NCBI GenBank assembly: GCA_013146195.2
Contig: CM028379.1
Location: forward strand, 59,221,693-59,285,692
Length of the DNA stretch: 64,000 nucleotides
Source: Codonopsis lanceolata
Taxonomy: Eukaryota; Streptophyta; Magnoliopsida; Asterales; Campanulaceae
Direction of reading: 5' to 3'
Within the stretch, counting starts at the first letter, position 1. Every line of letters starts with the position of its first letter. The notes beneath the pieces were generated by a model. The model saw only the letters and a program-made list of their open reading frames with translations, was not told the DNA's origin and did no database searches. A program made the position numbers and the translations under genes. Shown here in pieces: positions 1 to 10,846 of the stretch.

Positions 1-914
1 TTCTTTGATAGCATGAAATATTATGTTTGCTTAAGATTTCGGTACTTGAACACTAAATTATATCTTCTGTTCTGAATCCAACAGCAAACATAACTCTGCT
101 GTTAACCCAACAACAAGCCAATCCTTAACCATAAATATTCCTATTCAACATAATTATAATTCTGATGAGACAATCCCAGGATCTATCTTTTAAATGATAG
201 TCTTATAAATCTAATCTTCTATTTTGATTTGATTCAGAAAGCACAGAAGACTTTAAGTTCTTTATCAAAACTTCTGGCGCTCAAAAGACTATGTTGATTC
301 GTGCTACCAAACTGAAAATCGATTTCAAATTAGCAAATCAACTTGATTTCGAGTAAAAACTTCAATGATTACTAGTAGAAATCTCATGAAAAGAATCAAT
401 GTTGGAATATGGATAACTTCAACTTTGGATTTCTTAGAAAGGATTGCTTACCTTGCAAATCCATTCACAGGAATTAAAGGTCTCATCTCAACCCATGAAG
501 TTCTGATGAATCTTAATTATCATCCAAATTCTGGCTTTATTCACTTCACAACAGCAGACCTCATAACTTCTGTTGGAAGGATGACCTTCTAAGGAACCAG
601 CAGCCGTCTTTAATCTCTTCTTATCTTCTATTTCCTTTGTTCAAAGACAAACTCTACTCAAAAATCTTTCTTCCCTTTGTCTTGAACAAATGACTTCCTT
701 CTCTTAAAAAGGTTAGTCATCATCTTAGCTGTTGACCTTGAAGAAAAATACATTATTCTACCTCAGTATCTTCAACCAATCCAAGAATGATCTGCTTGCT
801 TCTTTGTGATTCAAAATGCTCTAACTGAAATGGTTGTTGTCTTCTGTTTTGCTTCTAAATGCTCTTATCATTCAATTGGGATTCTATTGTAAAAAAGCAT
901 AGTCATCAGTTAAT

Positions 915-1262
915 CTATGCCAATGAAGTCTATGGTCCGTCCTTCCAGAAGCCGAGGCAATCCAAAAGGATAAGTTTGCTGAAACACTGTTCATTCAATT
1001 GGTATAAGCAGATCTCCATGTCTGCTGTTCCATCTTCATTCAAAAAAACCTCAAGTCTGCTAAAATAAATCCTGTAGCAGATTCCCATCTGTGCCAATGA
1101 AGCGAATGGTCCATCCTTCCAGAAGCCAAGGCCCCCCTAAGGAAAGTAGTGTTGAAATGCTCATCATTCACTTGGAATCAGCAGATCTCATCGTTTGTGG
1201 TTCCATCCTTATTCAGCAAATCCCATGTCTGCTAAGCCTATTAGATACATCTTGTATCAACA
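915..1262. repeat. Tandem duplication, about 174 bp, in Sirevirus interior
   Basis: Two diverged copies start at 915 (CTATGCCAATGAAG) and 1089 (CTGTGCCAATGAAG). Both continue with GGTCCRTCCTTCCAGAAGCC and a later AGCAGATCTC block. The copies are non-coding and interrupted by stops. Confidence 0.6.
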
Positions 1263-1425
1263 AACTATATTCTTGCTGATCAACATTCATTCTTAGCCAC
1301 CTCAAGCTATGGAATGAAATGCAAGAAAAGTAAGAATTTCCCTCTCTACTTCTGACCCTTGCTCTCAACCCTGCTCCACTGGCAATCCTCAAAGATCATA
1401 CCTAACACAACAGTGGATAACCTTC

Positions 1426-1773
1426 ATGACAAATGACCTAGACAAGAAGTTTAAGAAGGAAGCTACTTCAGAAGGCTGCTCAATCAAGTCTGCTAACAAG
1501 TCTTCTGTTCCAGATGCGCCTGCAGACCCTGTTCTCTTTCTCTCCAAAAGATCGAAACACATGCACTCTACTAGTGAGGAGGAGCCAACTCCAAAGAAGA
1601 AGAAGAAGAAGTCTTCTTCAAGCACTGATGATGTTGCTGCTGCTGACACTGCTGCTGCTCCCAAAAGGAAGAAGTGTTCAGCTCACACTACTTCTGTTTC
1701 AGCCTCCGTGCCAGATGAGCCTAAGTCGAGCCAGAACTTGCCTCTCACCTCTTTCTTCTTCATCATCCCCTGA
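1426..1773 (+). CDS. Lysine/serine-rich ORF in Sirevirus accessory region
   Basis: This 115-aa ORF has no recognised catalytic domain. It begins MTNDLDKKFKKEA and has a basic stretch with six consecutive lysines followed by serines (about residues 55-66), which could act as a nuclear localisation signal. A second PKRKK cluster follows near residue 79. It lies between the expected position of pol and the 298-aa ORF at 3090, in the part of Sireviruses where extra or env-like ORFs occur. It may be the N-terminal piece of a longer broken accessory protein, since lysine-rich segments are often found next to this type of domain. No protein-level evidence exists, and low complexity could keep the frame open by chance. 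Confidence 0.35.
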   Translation: MTNDLDKKFKKEATSEGCSIKSANKSSVPDAPADPVLFLSKRSKHMHSTSEEEPTPKKKKKKSSSSTDDVAAADTAAAPKRKKCSAHTTSVSASVPDEPKSSQNLPLTSFFFIIP

Positions 1774-2436
1774 TGCTATTAGGAAGAAGCCGTCTGTTTC
1801 TTTTTAAGAAATTCGTGGCTCCACACCGTCTTCAATCCAACCCTGCATACCTCAATCATTATTGATCAACATTCATTTCTAACTTTTGGTATCAGCAATC
1901 TGTAGTCTACTGATCATCTCTTTAACATCAGTATCGGTAGACTTCCATCCTTCTTGAACACAGTACTCATTAATTGGTATTATAGCAATTTTATTGCTAC
2001 CCTCTTCAGTGTGTTCAACAAGACTGATAACCACGCATATCCAAGAATTGATATCAGCAATATGCTCTTGACTATTTACCATCCCGTTCTACCTGCCGTT
2101 ATCAACTAGTATCAGAAGACTTTCATTACTGCTGCATACATCTTTAAGGTTATCAGTTGAAACAGCAGACTCCAATCTTTACTGATCAAACTTGAACATC
2201 AGACTTCCATCTCTGCAGTTCACAATCTCATAACAACATCTTTCAATCGCTGTTGTTCTTCCCTTTGTGAATATATCTATGACTTAAAATAACCTTTGGA
2301 ATTATTGATTGATTTTCTAAATGTTTTACAACAAGTAGTATTTCAAAAATTCAATATCAATTTCAGAAATGTTTTCATAATTGATATCAATTTCAAAAAT
2401 GTCTATTATTGTTCTAAGTTTTTAAAAGAAATTTGG

Positions 2437-2660
2437 GAGATTGCTGAGGATTGTGTAGATGATTCAGAAAGCTCTGCACAATTATCTTCTAAAAACAAAG
2501 AACACAAAATTTCTTACTATTTTGAAAAACATATTCTAGTTTTTGAAATACTTCTTCAAAAATTGATTTAAAATTCTAAAATCTTCTAAAGATTTGAGAG
2601 ATTGCTGAGGATTGTGTAGATGATTCAGAATGTCTCGTAAATCATCTTCTAAAAATTTTA
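2437..2660. repeat. Tandem duplication, 161-bp period
   Basis: The block TTGCTGAGGATTGTGTAGAT occurs at 2441 and again at 2602, each followed by GATTCAGAA and a TCATCTTCTAAAAA-like stretch. It is a local duplication inside the retroelement and is not coding. Confidence 0.65.
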
Positions 2661-3089
2661 GAATTTCAAAAACATATCACATTTCTTCAAAGGTTCGTAT
2701 TTTAAACTAGTATTACTTTTCAAAAGTCATTAATGTCAACACAAATTCTCATCTTTTCATCCAGTACTCTCTACCATCATTGGTATCCACCATCTGGATA
2801 TTAAGATATACCAATTTAAGTCACAATCTGTATCGAAAACATTCCCAAGAATGACATAATGTCGAAACCATGAATCGCCGTCTTTCCAAGCCAATGTCCA
2901 TTTAAATTCTAAAAGTTTTGACCTGATTACCTCGACGTATTGTATTCTTGTCATTACAGCTCTTCAATGGACAACCAATCAACGATTCGTGATGAGTATG
3001 TTCTTCCTTTATAAATCCTCCGAAAAATACTGATCCTTAAAACTTCCTAACTGAAACTTCCCAACAATTGATTGATCTGATATCATCAA

Positions 3090-3986
3090 TTGGTACCTTA
3101 TTCACTACCAGTATATTTTGTTTATGATAAAAAACTTCTCATGGCCACTTCATCTTCTTCAAGTGTTACAAGTAGATTTGTTCCACCAGTATCGTTTTTC
3201 ATGACCAGAATAGGCTCTCACTCATATATCCTAGGTCATACGATTCAAGGAGAACAATTTCTCATCAACAACACTGTTGGAGGAACGATTATCGATCTTC
3301 TCCACAACTCTGGACTTGTCTCACTCTTTTCATTTCGTGAAGAATTCTACAGCCTTAGGTTGGTTGATGAATTATACTCTAGGATGATAATGGAAAAAGA
3401 TTGTAACCATTTCTTTGGTCGCATTCGAGGTACAAATGTCGTCCTCAGTGCCGAGAGCTTGTCTCGCATTTTCCATCTTCCTTCTATTGGACCCAGCGCT
3501 CTCGATGATTCAATCCTCAATGAATCATGGCTTCTACGAACTGGCTACCCTTCTCGAGATGACTACAGTACGTGGGACATCAACAACTATCCTTTCAACA
3601 TGTATAGTATTGGTGAAATCCTGAGTCGATGTCTTCTATTTCATGAAGCAGGCTCAAGTAATGACACCAGAAGACTTTGGAACTTCATCATTGCTGTTCT
3701 AGACTCTCATACCATCAACTGGTCTGAAGTCGTCTTCTCTCTCATACGCCAATCTATCCTGCAAAGACAGACGAATGGTATCTGCATTAGAAAGTATGCC
3801 AGAATTATCAGTTACTTTCTTTGCTCTTTTCAAGACATTCGCTCATCAGTCCATGAAGATGAACACCTTCCTATCACTAGAGACCTGCTGATAACTCGAG
3901 AATTATTTGGCAATTGCAGCTTCTCTGATCATAATAGAGAATATACTTTAGATTCTAGTACTGGTAGCTTTGGGAATTCCAACTAG
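3090..3986 (+). CDS. Sirevirus accessory ORF, putative plant transposon protein-like
   Basis: The 298-aa ORF is intact. The likely start is the second Met at 3141 (MATSSSSS), which opens with a serine-rich stretch as is common for these proteins. The body has a pattern seen in the putative plant transposon protein family: EEFYSLRLVDELYSRM, then a G-x-I-R-G-T-N-V block, then an L-S-R-I-F-H-L-P motif (about residues 90-135). That family is found in plant LTR elements and in host genes derived from them; its biochemical role is unknown. No membrane segment or signal peptide is evident, so it is not an obvious envelope protein. It lies upstream of the purine tracts and 3' LTR. It is the only long open frame left here, although the surrounding sequence has many stops. 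Confidence 0.55.
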   Translation: MVPYSLPVYFVYDKKLLMATSSSSSVTSRFVPPVSFFMTRIGSHSYILGHTIQGEQFLINNTVGGTIIDLLHNSGLVSLFSFREEFYSLRLVDELYSRMIMEKDCNHFFGRIRGTNVVLSAESLSRIFHLPSIGPSALDDSILNESWLLRTGYPSRDDYSTWDINNYPFNMYSIGEILSRCLLFHEAGSSNDTRRLWNFIIAVLDSHTINWSEVVFSLIRQSILQRQTNGICIRKYARIISYFLCSFQDIRSSVHEDEHLPITRDLLITRELFGNCSFSDHNREYTLDSSTGSFGNSN

Positions 3987-4094
3987 GTTGTATTTCTTTT
4001 CAACAATTGGTATTTTTTTAATTTCAGTATCTTCCTTGCCTACTGTTTTTTTTCCTACTCTTCCTCTCGTCTCCTGCTTTTGCTTGCAACCATT

Positions 4095-4862
4095 AAGGAG
4101 GAGAAGTGTTTTAACATATTAAGGAGGAGAAGTGTTATGACATTAGAAACAATTTAGAAGGAGAAGAACAACTAAGGAGGAGAATTTTGAGAAATTCACA
4201 CTTCCTTAGGCAGAGAATCAAAGGAAGACACAAACACAAATAATGTGAAAAATTCACCCTAAGATGATTTTGTATGAATCATGCCTTTGTGGCACTTCTA
4301 TAAAAAATGTGCTCGAAACAAAATTCTCTATTGAGTCTTTCCTTCAACAGAACCATAAAATATTTTTTTTAAATGGTATCACGAGCAATCCCTATTGAAA
4401 AACATTCAAACAAAAATTTATCTGTTGAGTCTTCCCTCAACAGAATCATAAAAAAATTTCAAATGGTATCACGAGTAAATCCTTATTGAAAAACCTTCAA
4501 ATACATATACTTACTTAAGGATTTGCTACTCTTGTTTGCTAAAACATTCTTTCAACATATAAAAATCTATGTGCAAGTAAGAACCCTAAAACCTTTTAGA
4601 TCCTCCTCAAACATCTTTCAAAAACTCTAAGTGATCTAAATTGTTTTTAACTATTGCTTTACCTGTTCAACACTTTGATTTATCGAGTCTGTAATAGCAA
4701 TAGTAGACTATACAAAAGCCATCGCTTATGTAATTATCAACATAGGACATGTCTTGAGATAAAATGATTATTCATTGTAGGCATGTTATTACTATGTCTT
4801 GATAAATGCTTTAGTGCTTTGTATATGTCATCTTGTAATGGTTCCAAGCAAATAGGAGGAGA
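4095..4862 (+). other. Multiple polypurine tracts before the 3' LTR
   Basis: AAGGAGGAGAA-like tracts occur at 4095-4106, 4121-4132, 4156-4168 and 4174-4184. A further one (AATAGGAGGAGA, 4851-4862) abuts the LTR start and is the likely plus-strand primer. Repetition of the polypurine tract upstream of the 3' LTR is a reported Sirevirus signature. Confidence 0.6.
4320..4500 (+). repeat. 90-bp tandem repeat with primer-binding-site-like motif
   Basis: Two copies of a block carry TTGAGTCTTTCCTTCAACAG-like sequence, then TGGTATCACGAG (4374 and 4464), then a TTGAAAAAC-type run. TGGTATCACGAGC differs by one inserted base from the initiator-Met tRNA primer site TGGTATCAGAGC. Confidence 0.55.
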
Positions 4863-5090
4863 TTGTTGGAATATGCTTCTTGATAATTTACTTATCACCT
4901 TGCATATTCCATATATGATGATTTGCTTGTTCCCATTATAGTGAGTCATCACTAGTGGCTAAAAGGTCTGCAAACCGATTAGTGTGGCAACTAGTATGAC
5001 ATCACATAGGTCTTAGATTAGGTGCAACCTGATCAAGTCCTACCTTCCTACATGATGATCAAACAAACCAGCACTTCATATGCACTAGCA

Positions 5091-5270
5091 CCAGCAGACT
5101 TGCGGTAGCATCAAAAGTCTTCAGCAGACTTGTCATATGCACTAAAGGACACTTTGAAGACTCGTCACCAGCAGACATGCTACAGTGACAGAGTTTCTCA
5201 AAGGATCCATCACCAGCAGTATTTTTCTACAAAGGACTCATATATCAGAATTGAACTTCTTACCAGCAGA
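5091..5270 (+). repeat. Spaced CCAGCAGA motifs in U3
   Basis: CCAGCAG or TCAGCAG followed by A or T recurs at 5091, 5121, 5168, 5213 and 5263, at 30-50 bp spacing, about 400-550 bp upstream of a TATA box. The same word reappears near 6664 and in the interior. They are candidate U3 control elements; no factor can be named. Confidence 0.45.
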
Positions 5271-5653
5271 TTTGGTTCTGTACGTGCTACAAGGAGACAA
5301 GATTGCAGCAGGCCAAAACAAGACAAATACGTTGAGCTTTAATATTATTAAAATCTTTATGAAGCCTGACACTGCAAGACTTTCTCGCCTTCTAAGTCAC
5401 GTGGTCTAAAGCAGTCAAAAGAATCTACTTTATCGGACAGATCACCTGACAGTGCATCAATGAATCAGACTTATCCTTTAGCGACTTATCATACAGTCTG
5501 ACAAGGTAATAGTTCGAAGATCTAAAGAATGAAGTCTTTCACCCAACAGTTAAAGATCTATTGAACAACATCTTTATCCATCAGTTCTCAAGACAAATCA
5601 TTCAACGGATACAAAATCTCTCGACAGATCTCAACGATAAAAGTTCTTCGGTC

Positions 5654-5660
5654 TATATAA
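5654..5660 (+). promoter_or_regulatory. Candidate TATA box of Sirevirus LTR
   Basis: TATATAA lies mid-LTR, downstream of the CCAGCAGA motifs. A second candidate (TATATAAAA) lies at about 5781. The assignment is by position and sequence only. Confidence 0.35.
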
Positions 5661-6933
5661 GAAATCTACCCTCTTCTACAAGAAAAAAAAACATGTTGTG
5701 TTAAAAAGACACCTGCAACAAGAACTTCGAAGAAGCTGAAAGATCTAAAAGAGATCGTCTTCACCAACGAATCTCAGATCTATATAAAAGATTGCAGTGA
5801 GCTTACCCAGACCTTAGCAAAACACTCTCTGTGGTTTGCTAGGAAGAAAAGCTCGAAGAAGAAGAAGAGAGATAGATATCAGAAACTTCAATAGACAGAG
5901 ATCATTGTCTTGGTCAAGAACCGCACTTTATATTAGAGTTCTTCACCCTTCTTCGAGGAACTCTGCCTTTAGCTAAGCTTCAGGATCTCATTCCTAAAGC
6001 TAAAGGTCAAGTCCTTGGATCGATCTATAGATAGATTTCAAGATGATACTTAAGGAAGATGAAGAGCAGTCTGTAGATATTGCATTCATATCTTCAGATT
6101 TGTATTCCTATACAAATGCTGTCGATTGTGCAATAATCATTCATCATGGAAGGCCGAGTGCTTTGCACTCAATCGTTCAGATAATTTTTATCTGAACGAC
6201 CTTGAAAATTCTCTTCTCATATTAGTTTCTCGTTCTAGTCTCCTATTGCCCTTTTTACTTAAAGATTCGTCTCTGAATAATTAAGTGAAGATTATGGCTT
6301 GAAAGGACGAGGACAGAAACTGTACATAGAGTGTCTAGGCTGATGTAATCTCTAATTTATCCTTGAATAAATTCATATGCTCTTTCATATAATTTATCTT
6401 TCAGTCTTTATCTCTCTATGAGCTTTTATAAAATGATTTATTCTTTGAAAAGCTATTCTCTAATGATCCTTTAATTCAGCATTTGGAAGGAGTAAGTGTG
6501 CTGTTGTTCTGATCATATATTCATGTACAACCACTTAATACTTCTCTAAATCTAAGCCTTTCTATTTCCGCTGCTTAAACTCTTCGAAAGAGGCTTTTGT
6601 TTATCAGACAGTTCACCATCAGAGTTGACATCACTGCTAAGAACAAGTCTGTTGTTTAGTACTACCAGCAGACATGTTCAACATGTTAACTGTCTATGCC
6701 ATTAAAACACATGCTTTAACTGTAACCAAACGAAAAGTTTTAAAATGACATCATAGGCTATTCACCCCCCTCTAGCCTATTTGAGCATCATTGTGGACCA
6801 ACATATGGTTTGGCCTAATTTGAATGAAATCGATAATTAGACCTATTTTAATTTAATAGCAAGCCCACTTAGTTTTGGTACACAATTGGGTTATTTATTT
6901 GAGATGGGCTTAAGCCCAATTGGTGGTCCATTT

Positions 6934-6934
<1 letters not shown>

Positions 6935-7012
<78 letters not shown>

Positions 7013-7029
7013 TTAATAATAATAATAAT

Positions 7030-7084
<55 letters not shown>

Positions 7085-7085
7085 G
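6935..7085 (+). repeat. (AAT)n then (AAC)n microsatellite in LTR
   Basis: AAT repeats fill about 6935-7029 and switch to AAC repeats from 7030 to about 7083. The matching site in the 3' LTR (about 17420-17491) has AAT only. Confidence 0.95.
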
Positions 7086-7244
7086 TAATAATTAAATATA
7101 GTTATTACCTTAAGTAATTACATTTATAGCATAGTTAATTAGGGAATCAAGGGGGGGGGGGTTGTTGCCTGCCGTTGTGAAGAAACGGGGGACGCTTCCT
7201 GAAGTCGCATTGATGGAGGAGCTCAAAGGATGGTTCACGGTGGG

Positions 7245-7252
7245 TATATAAG
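7245..7252 (+). promoter_or_regulatory. TATA box, chromovirus 5' LTR
   Basis: TATATAAG within GGGTATATAAGAGGATG. The same sequence is conserved in the 3' LTR at 17639-17646, which supports a U3/R promoter function. Confidence 0.6.
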
Positions 7253-8506
7253 AGGATGTATTACCTATAGCTGGAGCATTCACAAAACATAAAATCAGAG
7301 ATCAAACAAAGTGAGAGAGGGTGCACGGAGGAAGTCCTTGGCGAAGTATCGGAGTTGAAACAACCAGCGACGCACCAAATCTCCAGCGGGCAAGATCGAG
7401 TCTTTGATTGAGGTAAGATATTGACTCTTCCTTTTGATTTCAGGTAATGGGTTGTTCTGCTGGGTTGGTTGACAGTGTATGGGTTTCCTTGGGTTGGGGA
7501 ATATGTGGAAAAATAATAAGAGGGATATGGAGTTGGACTAAGTGCTCGAAATAGATAAAAAAGAAGAAGAGACATAATAGATAAGAGGTGGGAGTAGCTG
7601 GGTTGTTACAAAGGAAAGGAGGTGTGTGTGTGTGACTGTGCGGTGGGAAGAGAGTAGAAAGAGTAGGGAAAGGAAAAAACAAAGGAATGGAAAACCAAAA
7701 AAAAAAAGGTGAAACAGAGACACAGAAGGAAGAAAAGGTGAGAAAGAAAGAAAGGGAAGGGGGAGAGAGGAAAAAAAAGAGGAAGTGAAGAGAGTGGTAG
7801 GTTGATAGAAAGAGAAAAAATAATAATAAAGGAAATAAGGGGGTGCGAGAGTATAGGGGAGTCACCAAAAGGCTAAAAGAAAGTTTATGATGTAATGGGT
7901 AATGGTTGATGAAAATGGGGAAAATGGAAGAAAGTCTAATCAAGGTCAAAAGGGGGGATGGAGGTGACGGGTGTAAGGGAAAAAAAATAAGGGTAAAGGG
8001 AATTTCTGGTTAAAGTTAATTTGGTGGTAGGAGTATGTTTTGGGTATTGTTTTGACCCACTATCAAGTTGGTTCCTAAACGGAAAAAAATAAAATTAAAT
8101 TAAATAAAACGAAGTTATTAAAAACAAATTAGTTTAAATACGAGTAAAATGTTGTTTAAAATTTTTTTGTTTTTATGTATTGGATGTTAGATTTGGTCAA
8201 GGGCGAGTAGTGGTGCCTTACACGTACAAGCTAATTGTTCATTACTTTTCGGTAAGGGATTATACTTCTTAAGTATTTTGATCGTCCTATTTTATTCGGT
8301 AGGCTTCCATTATAATTTTATTGGGTTAACGTTTTCTTGTAAACGCATGCTCGACACTCACCGATATTTGCTTTGAATTCCGTCGAACCTAATTTTGTTC
8401 ACACTCCGAATCTTGAAAATTTGTAACCCATGTTTGACTTCTTTAAAATATCAACTCATTGAAAAATGGATTACATATACTTTTGGATGTTTGACTTTAT
8501 TTGGAA

Positions 8507-8621
8507 CTAGGTTTACACCGGTGCGTCAAATGCACGTCATATATATTTTTCAATCAAATTATACATAAACAACATGAAGTGAAAAAACAAAATTAAAAGA
8601 ATAAATTAAATAGAATTTTTG

Positions 8622-8677
<56 letters not shown>

Positions 8678-9098
8678 AAAACTAATATCATGATTAAAAA
8701 CTTTAACGATAATAAATAAAATAAGTAAATAATTGTAACGTAAATATTGTGAGTTAGATGTACATAACTGAAATTATTATAACGCATCGATTAAGAAAAG
8801 ATAAAATTATTAATAGAGAATACAATAAATAAATAAAATATTTTATAAATTTTAGAATATTTTTTTAAATACAACATTTGTCATTAAATATGTGCGATTA
8901 CTACTACGATCACTATGATTAAATATGTACAATTACTAATACTATCTATCACATAACAAAATGCACGTAATATGTATTAATCGATATTAATATAATTTTT
9001 TTATCTTTTAGTTAGTGTGTTATGAAAATTAAACACATAATTAAAATGTAATGATAAAAATATAAGTGAATTTAATTATTGCTTATTACATGAATGAA

Positions 9099-9192
<94 letters not shown>

Positions 9193-10846
9193 TACATCTT
9201 TAAACGAATATATATTTGTTAGATAATAAAAATTGCACAACAAATTCAAATGACGATAAACCAAATAAAAACGACTAAAATTACATACTTCATATGGTCA
9301 TCCCTCCCCCGAAATGACCAAAATATCCCCGACTCAAAAATTCTTTCATTAATAGTGTCACCCAAATGAGGTGACACTGATAATATATGTACTTAATTAT
9401 TACAACTATATATACAAATATTTAAGCTCAATTCAATAAACTATGAAATAGACATTTAAACTATGATTGCTCTCAATTCATTGTATATTTCACAGAGTAT
9501 GATATTCGGCTACTTGTCCATATAAATAATCACACCCCTCTAGAGTCAATTTACATGTTCCCAGAGCAATTAGACTACGATTTACTTTTCTACAATGTCA
9601 ATGAGCGAAATAGAATCCGGTAATAATGATGTTGTCACCTCTCACCAGGAACATATTGATCTTTAAAAGTCCATTCATCCAACATGCCATAACTGTTGCT
9701 ACTGCTTTTTTTTAAAGGTTGGAGGGGACATAGACCTTACTCCAACCCTTACTTTCTAATGTTTTAATGCGTTGAAAGACTACAATTATCGATATATGAT
9801 GTCTTTTGTATGACTAGAACAAATGGTGCCTCTAGTGAGGCTTTAAACACCCGACCTCTCGGTTGAGAGTAGTGATGCACCAGGGTACTTCTGCTGGGGC
9901 TTAAACACTCGACCTCTCCGTTAAGATAAGCGAGCAGCTAAATGGGACCTTTGGGTAAGGCTTGAACAACAACGTTGCCTCTGAAGATGCTTGAACACCC
10001 GACCTTTCTATTGAAAGTTGTAAAGTCCAGGGTGTCTCTAGTGAGACTTGAACACCTGACCTCTCCGTTAGGAGAAGTGAGCAGTACCAGTTGAGCTAGA
10101 GCTCATTGGTTGATGCTACTAATTTTGCCGGTGAATTATTTGGTTATACGCAACAAAAGTGGTCACATAGCATTTATGGCTGAATAAGTAATGTTTGTTG
10201 AGTATAAAATTAGATATGTCAGACTTTAAGGATCCATAATTGTTCATCAAATTATATTTCACTATGTACTTGTTTTTTAGCTTCTATGGATAGAATTTGT
10301 CTTAACAAAACTCACAAGTAAATTAATATTAATATAGGAAGATCTTATAGTATAATAAGTTTTTAAATTGTTATTCTTGTTTCCCTTGCATATTGGTTAA
10401 AAGAAAAAAAAAACATTGCCTTTTAGATTAATGGTATTTAATTTATTAATAGCTTTTTATGTTTTTTTATTTACTTATCAATACTTGTATATGTGTTCAT
10501 ATATAAATATAATCCTTATTTTGTAATTAGTTGCGGTGGTTATCTAACAATCTTGAGATAAGTAAATTATATTTTTCATTATATATATCTTCCTATTTTT
10601 GGTAAGTGCATTTTGAAGGGATTTTGCTATATATGGATGTGCTAATTACATTTGTCATAATATATAAGAAATGTAACAAAACAAAGTGTTTCAATTTCCA
10701 ATGTCATGTTAATTAAATGTTTAGTATAAAAATTAAGAAAAATATAATAAAACAAAGTGTTTCAACTTCCAATGCATATTTGTGTTTACATTTATGGAAA
10801 ACATTTAGGCGGGAAAATCACGGTTGTCATTATATATATATATAGA
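8507..10846 (-). mobile_element. Non-autonomous Helitron, 2.34 kb
   Basis: On the minus strand it begins TCTATATATATA (at 10846) and ends CTAG (8507-8510). Just before the 3' end there is a stem GTGC/GCAC with an ATTTGAC loop. The flanks are A at the 5' side and T at the 3' side, the Helitron A^T target. The empty site is visible in the other LTR (GGAACTCCCTCG near 18894), and removing this block rejoins GGAA and TTCCCTCG. There is no Rep/helicase ORF, so it depends on an autonomous partner. It contains two TA microsatellites (8624-8672, 9102-9188) and a tRNA-like cluster. A second family member is at 27262. Confidence 0.85.
9834..10106 (-). repeat. Tandem degenerate tRNA-like units inside Helitron
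   Basis: Five B-box-like words of the GCTTGAACACCCGACC type (plus-strand reading) occur near 9840, 9899, 9961, 9990 and 10045. In the last unit the minus strand has a clean A box TAGCTCAACTGG (10087-10098) and a B-box-like GTGTTCAAGTC (10045-10055) at tRNA-like spacing. No unit folds as a full functional tRNA by eye, and anticodon arms are not clear. They are probably amplified tRNA or SINE-head relics. Confidence 0.5.

Larger units (their letters stand above)
1..6790 (+). mobile_element. Sirevirus-type Ty1/copia retrotransposon, 3' portion
   Basis: The 5' LTR, gag and pol lie upstream of the window. What is visible is the 3' accessory region, several purine tracts of the AAGGAGGAGAA type, and a long LTR beginning TGTTGG and ending CA, with the run CACCCCCCTCTAG just before its 3' end. 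Long LTRs, multiple polypurine tracts and extra coding capacity after pol are known hallmarks of Sireviruses. The sequence that follows is gypsy LTR, so the element inserted into the chromovirus LTR. The stretch 1-1425 has no reading frame I recognise. The clade call rests on structure, because RT and integrase are outside the window. Confidence 0.7.
4864..6790 (+). repeat. Sirevirus 3' LTR
   Basis: The LTR starts TGTTGGAATATGC directly after a purine tract and ends GAGCATCA, giving TG...CA ends and a length of about 1.93 kb. It carries spaced CCAGCAGA motifs, possible TATA boxes near 5654 and 5781, and the terminal CACCCCCCTCTAG run. No primer-binding site follows, which confirms it is the 3' copy. 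The paired 5' LTR is outside the window, so divergence cannot be judged. Confidence 0.75.

Noticed and set aside
365..592. 75-aa frame in the Sirevirus interior
   Set aside because: No motif, no codon signal that I can see and no link to neighbouring frames.
6886..7117. Open frames of poly-Asn, poly-Ile and poly-Leu
   Set aside because: They are translations of the AAT/AAC microsatellite in the chromovirus LTR.
7261..7949. Long minus-strand frames rich in Ser, Leu and Phe
   Set aside because: They are the antisense of a purine-rich LTR stretch; the matching part of the 3' LTR (18029-18322) shows the same artefact with a different length.
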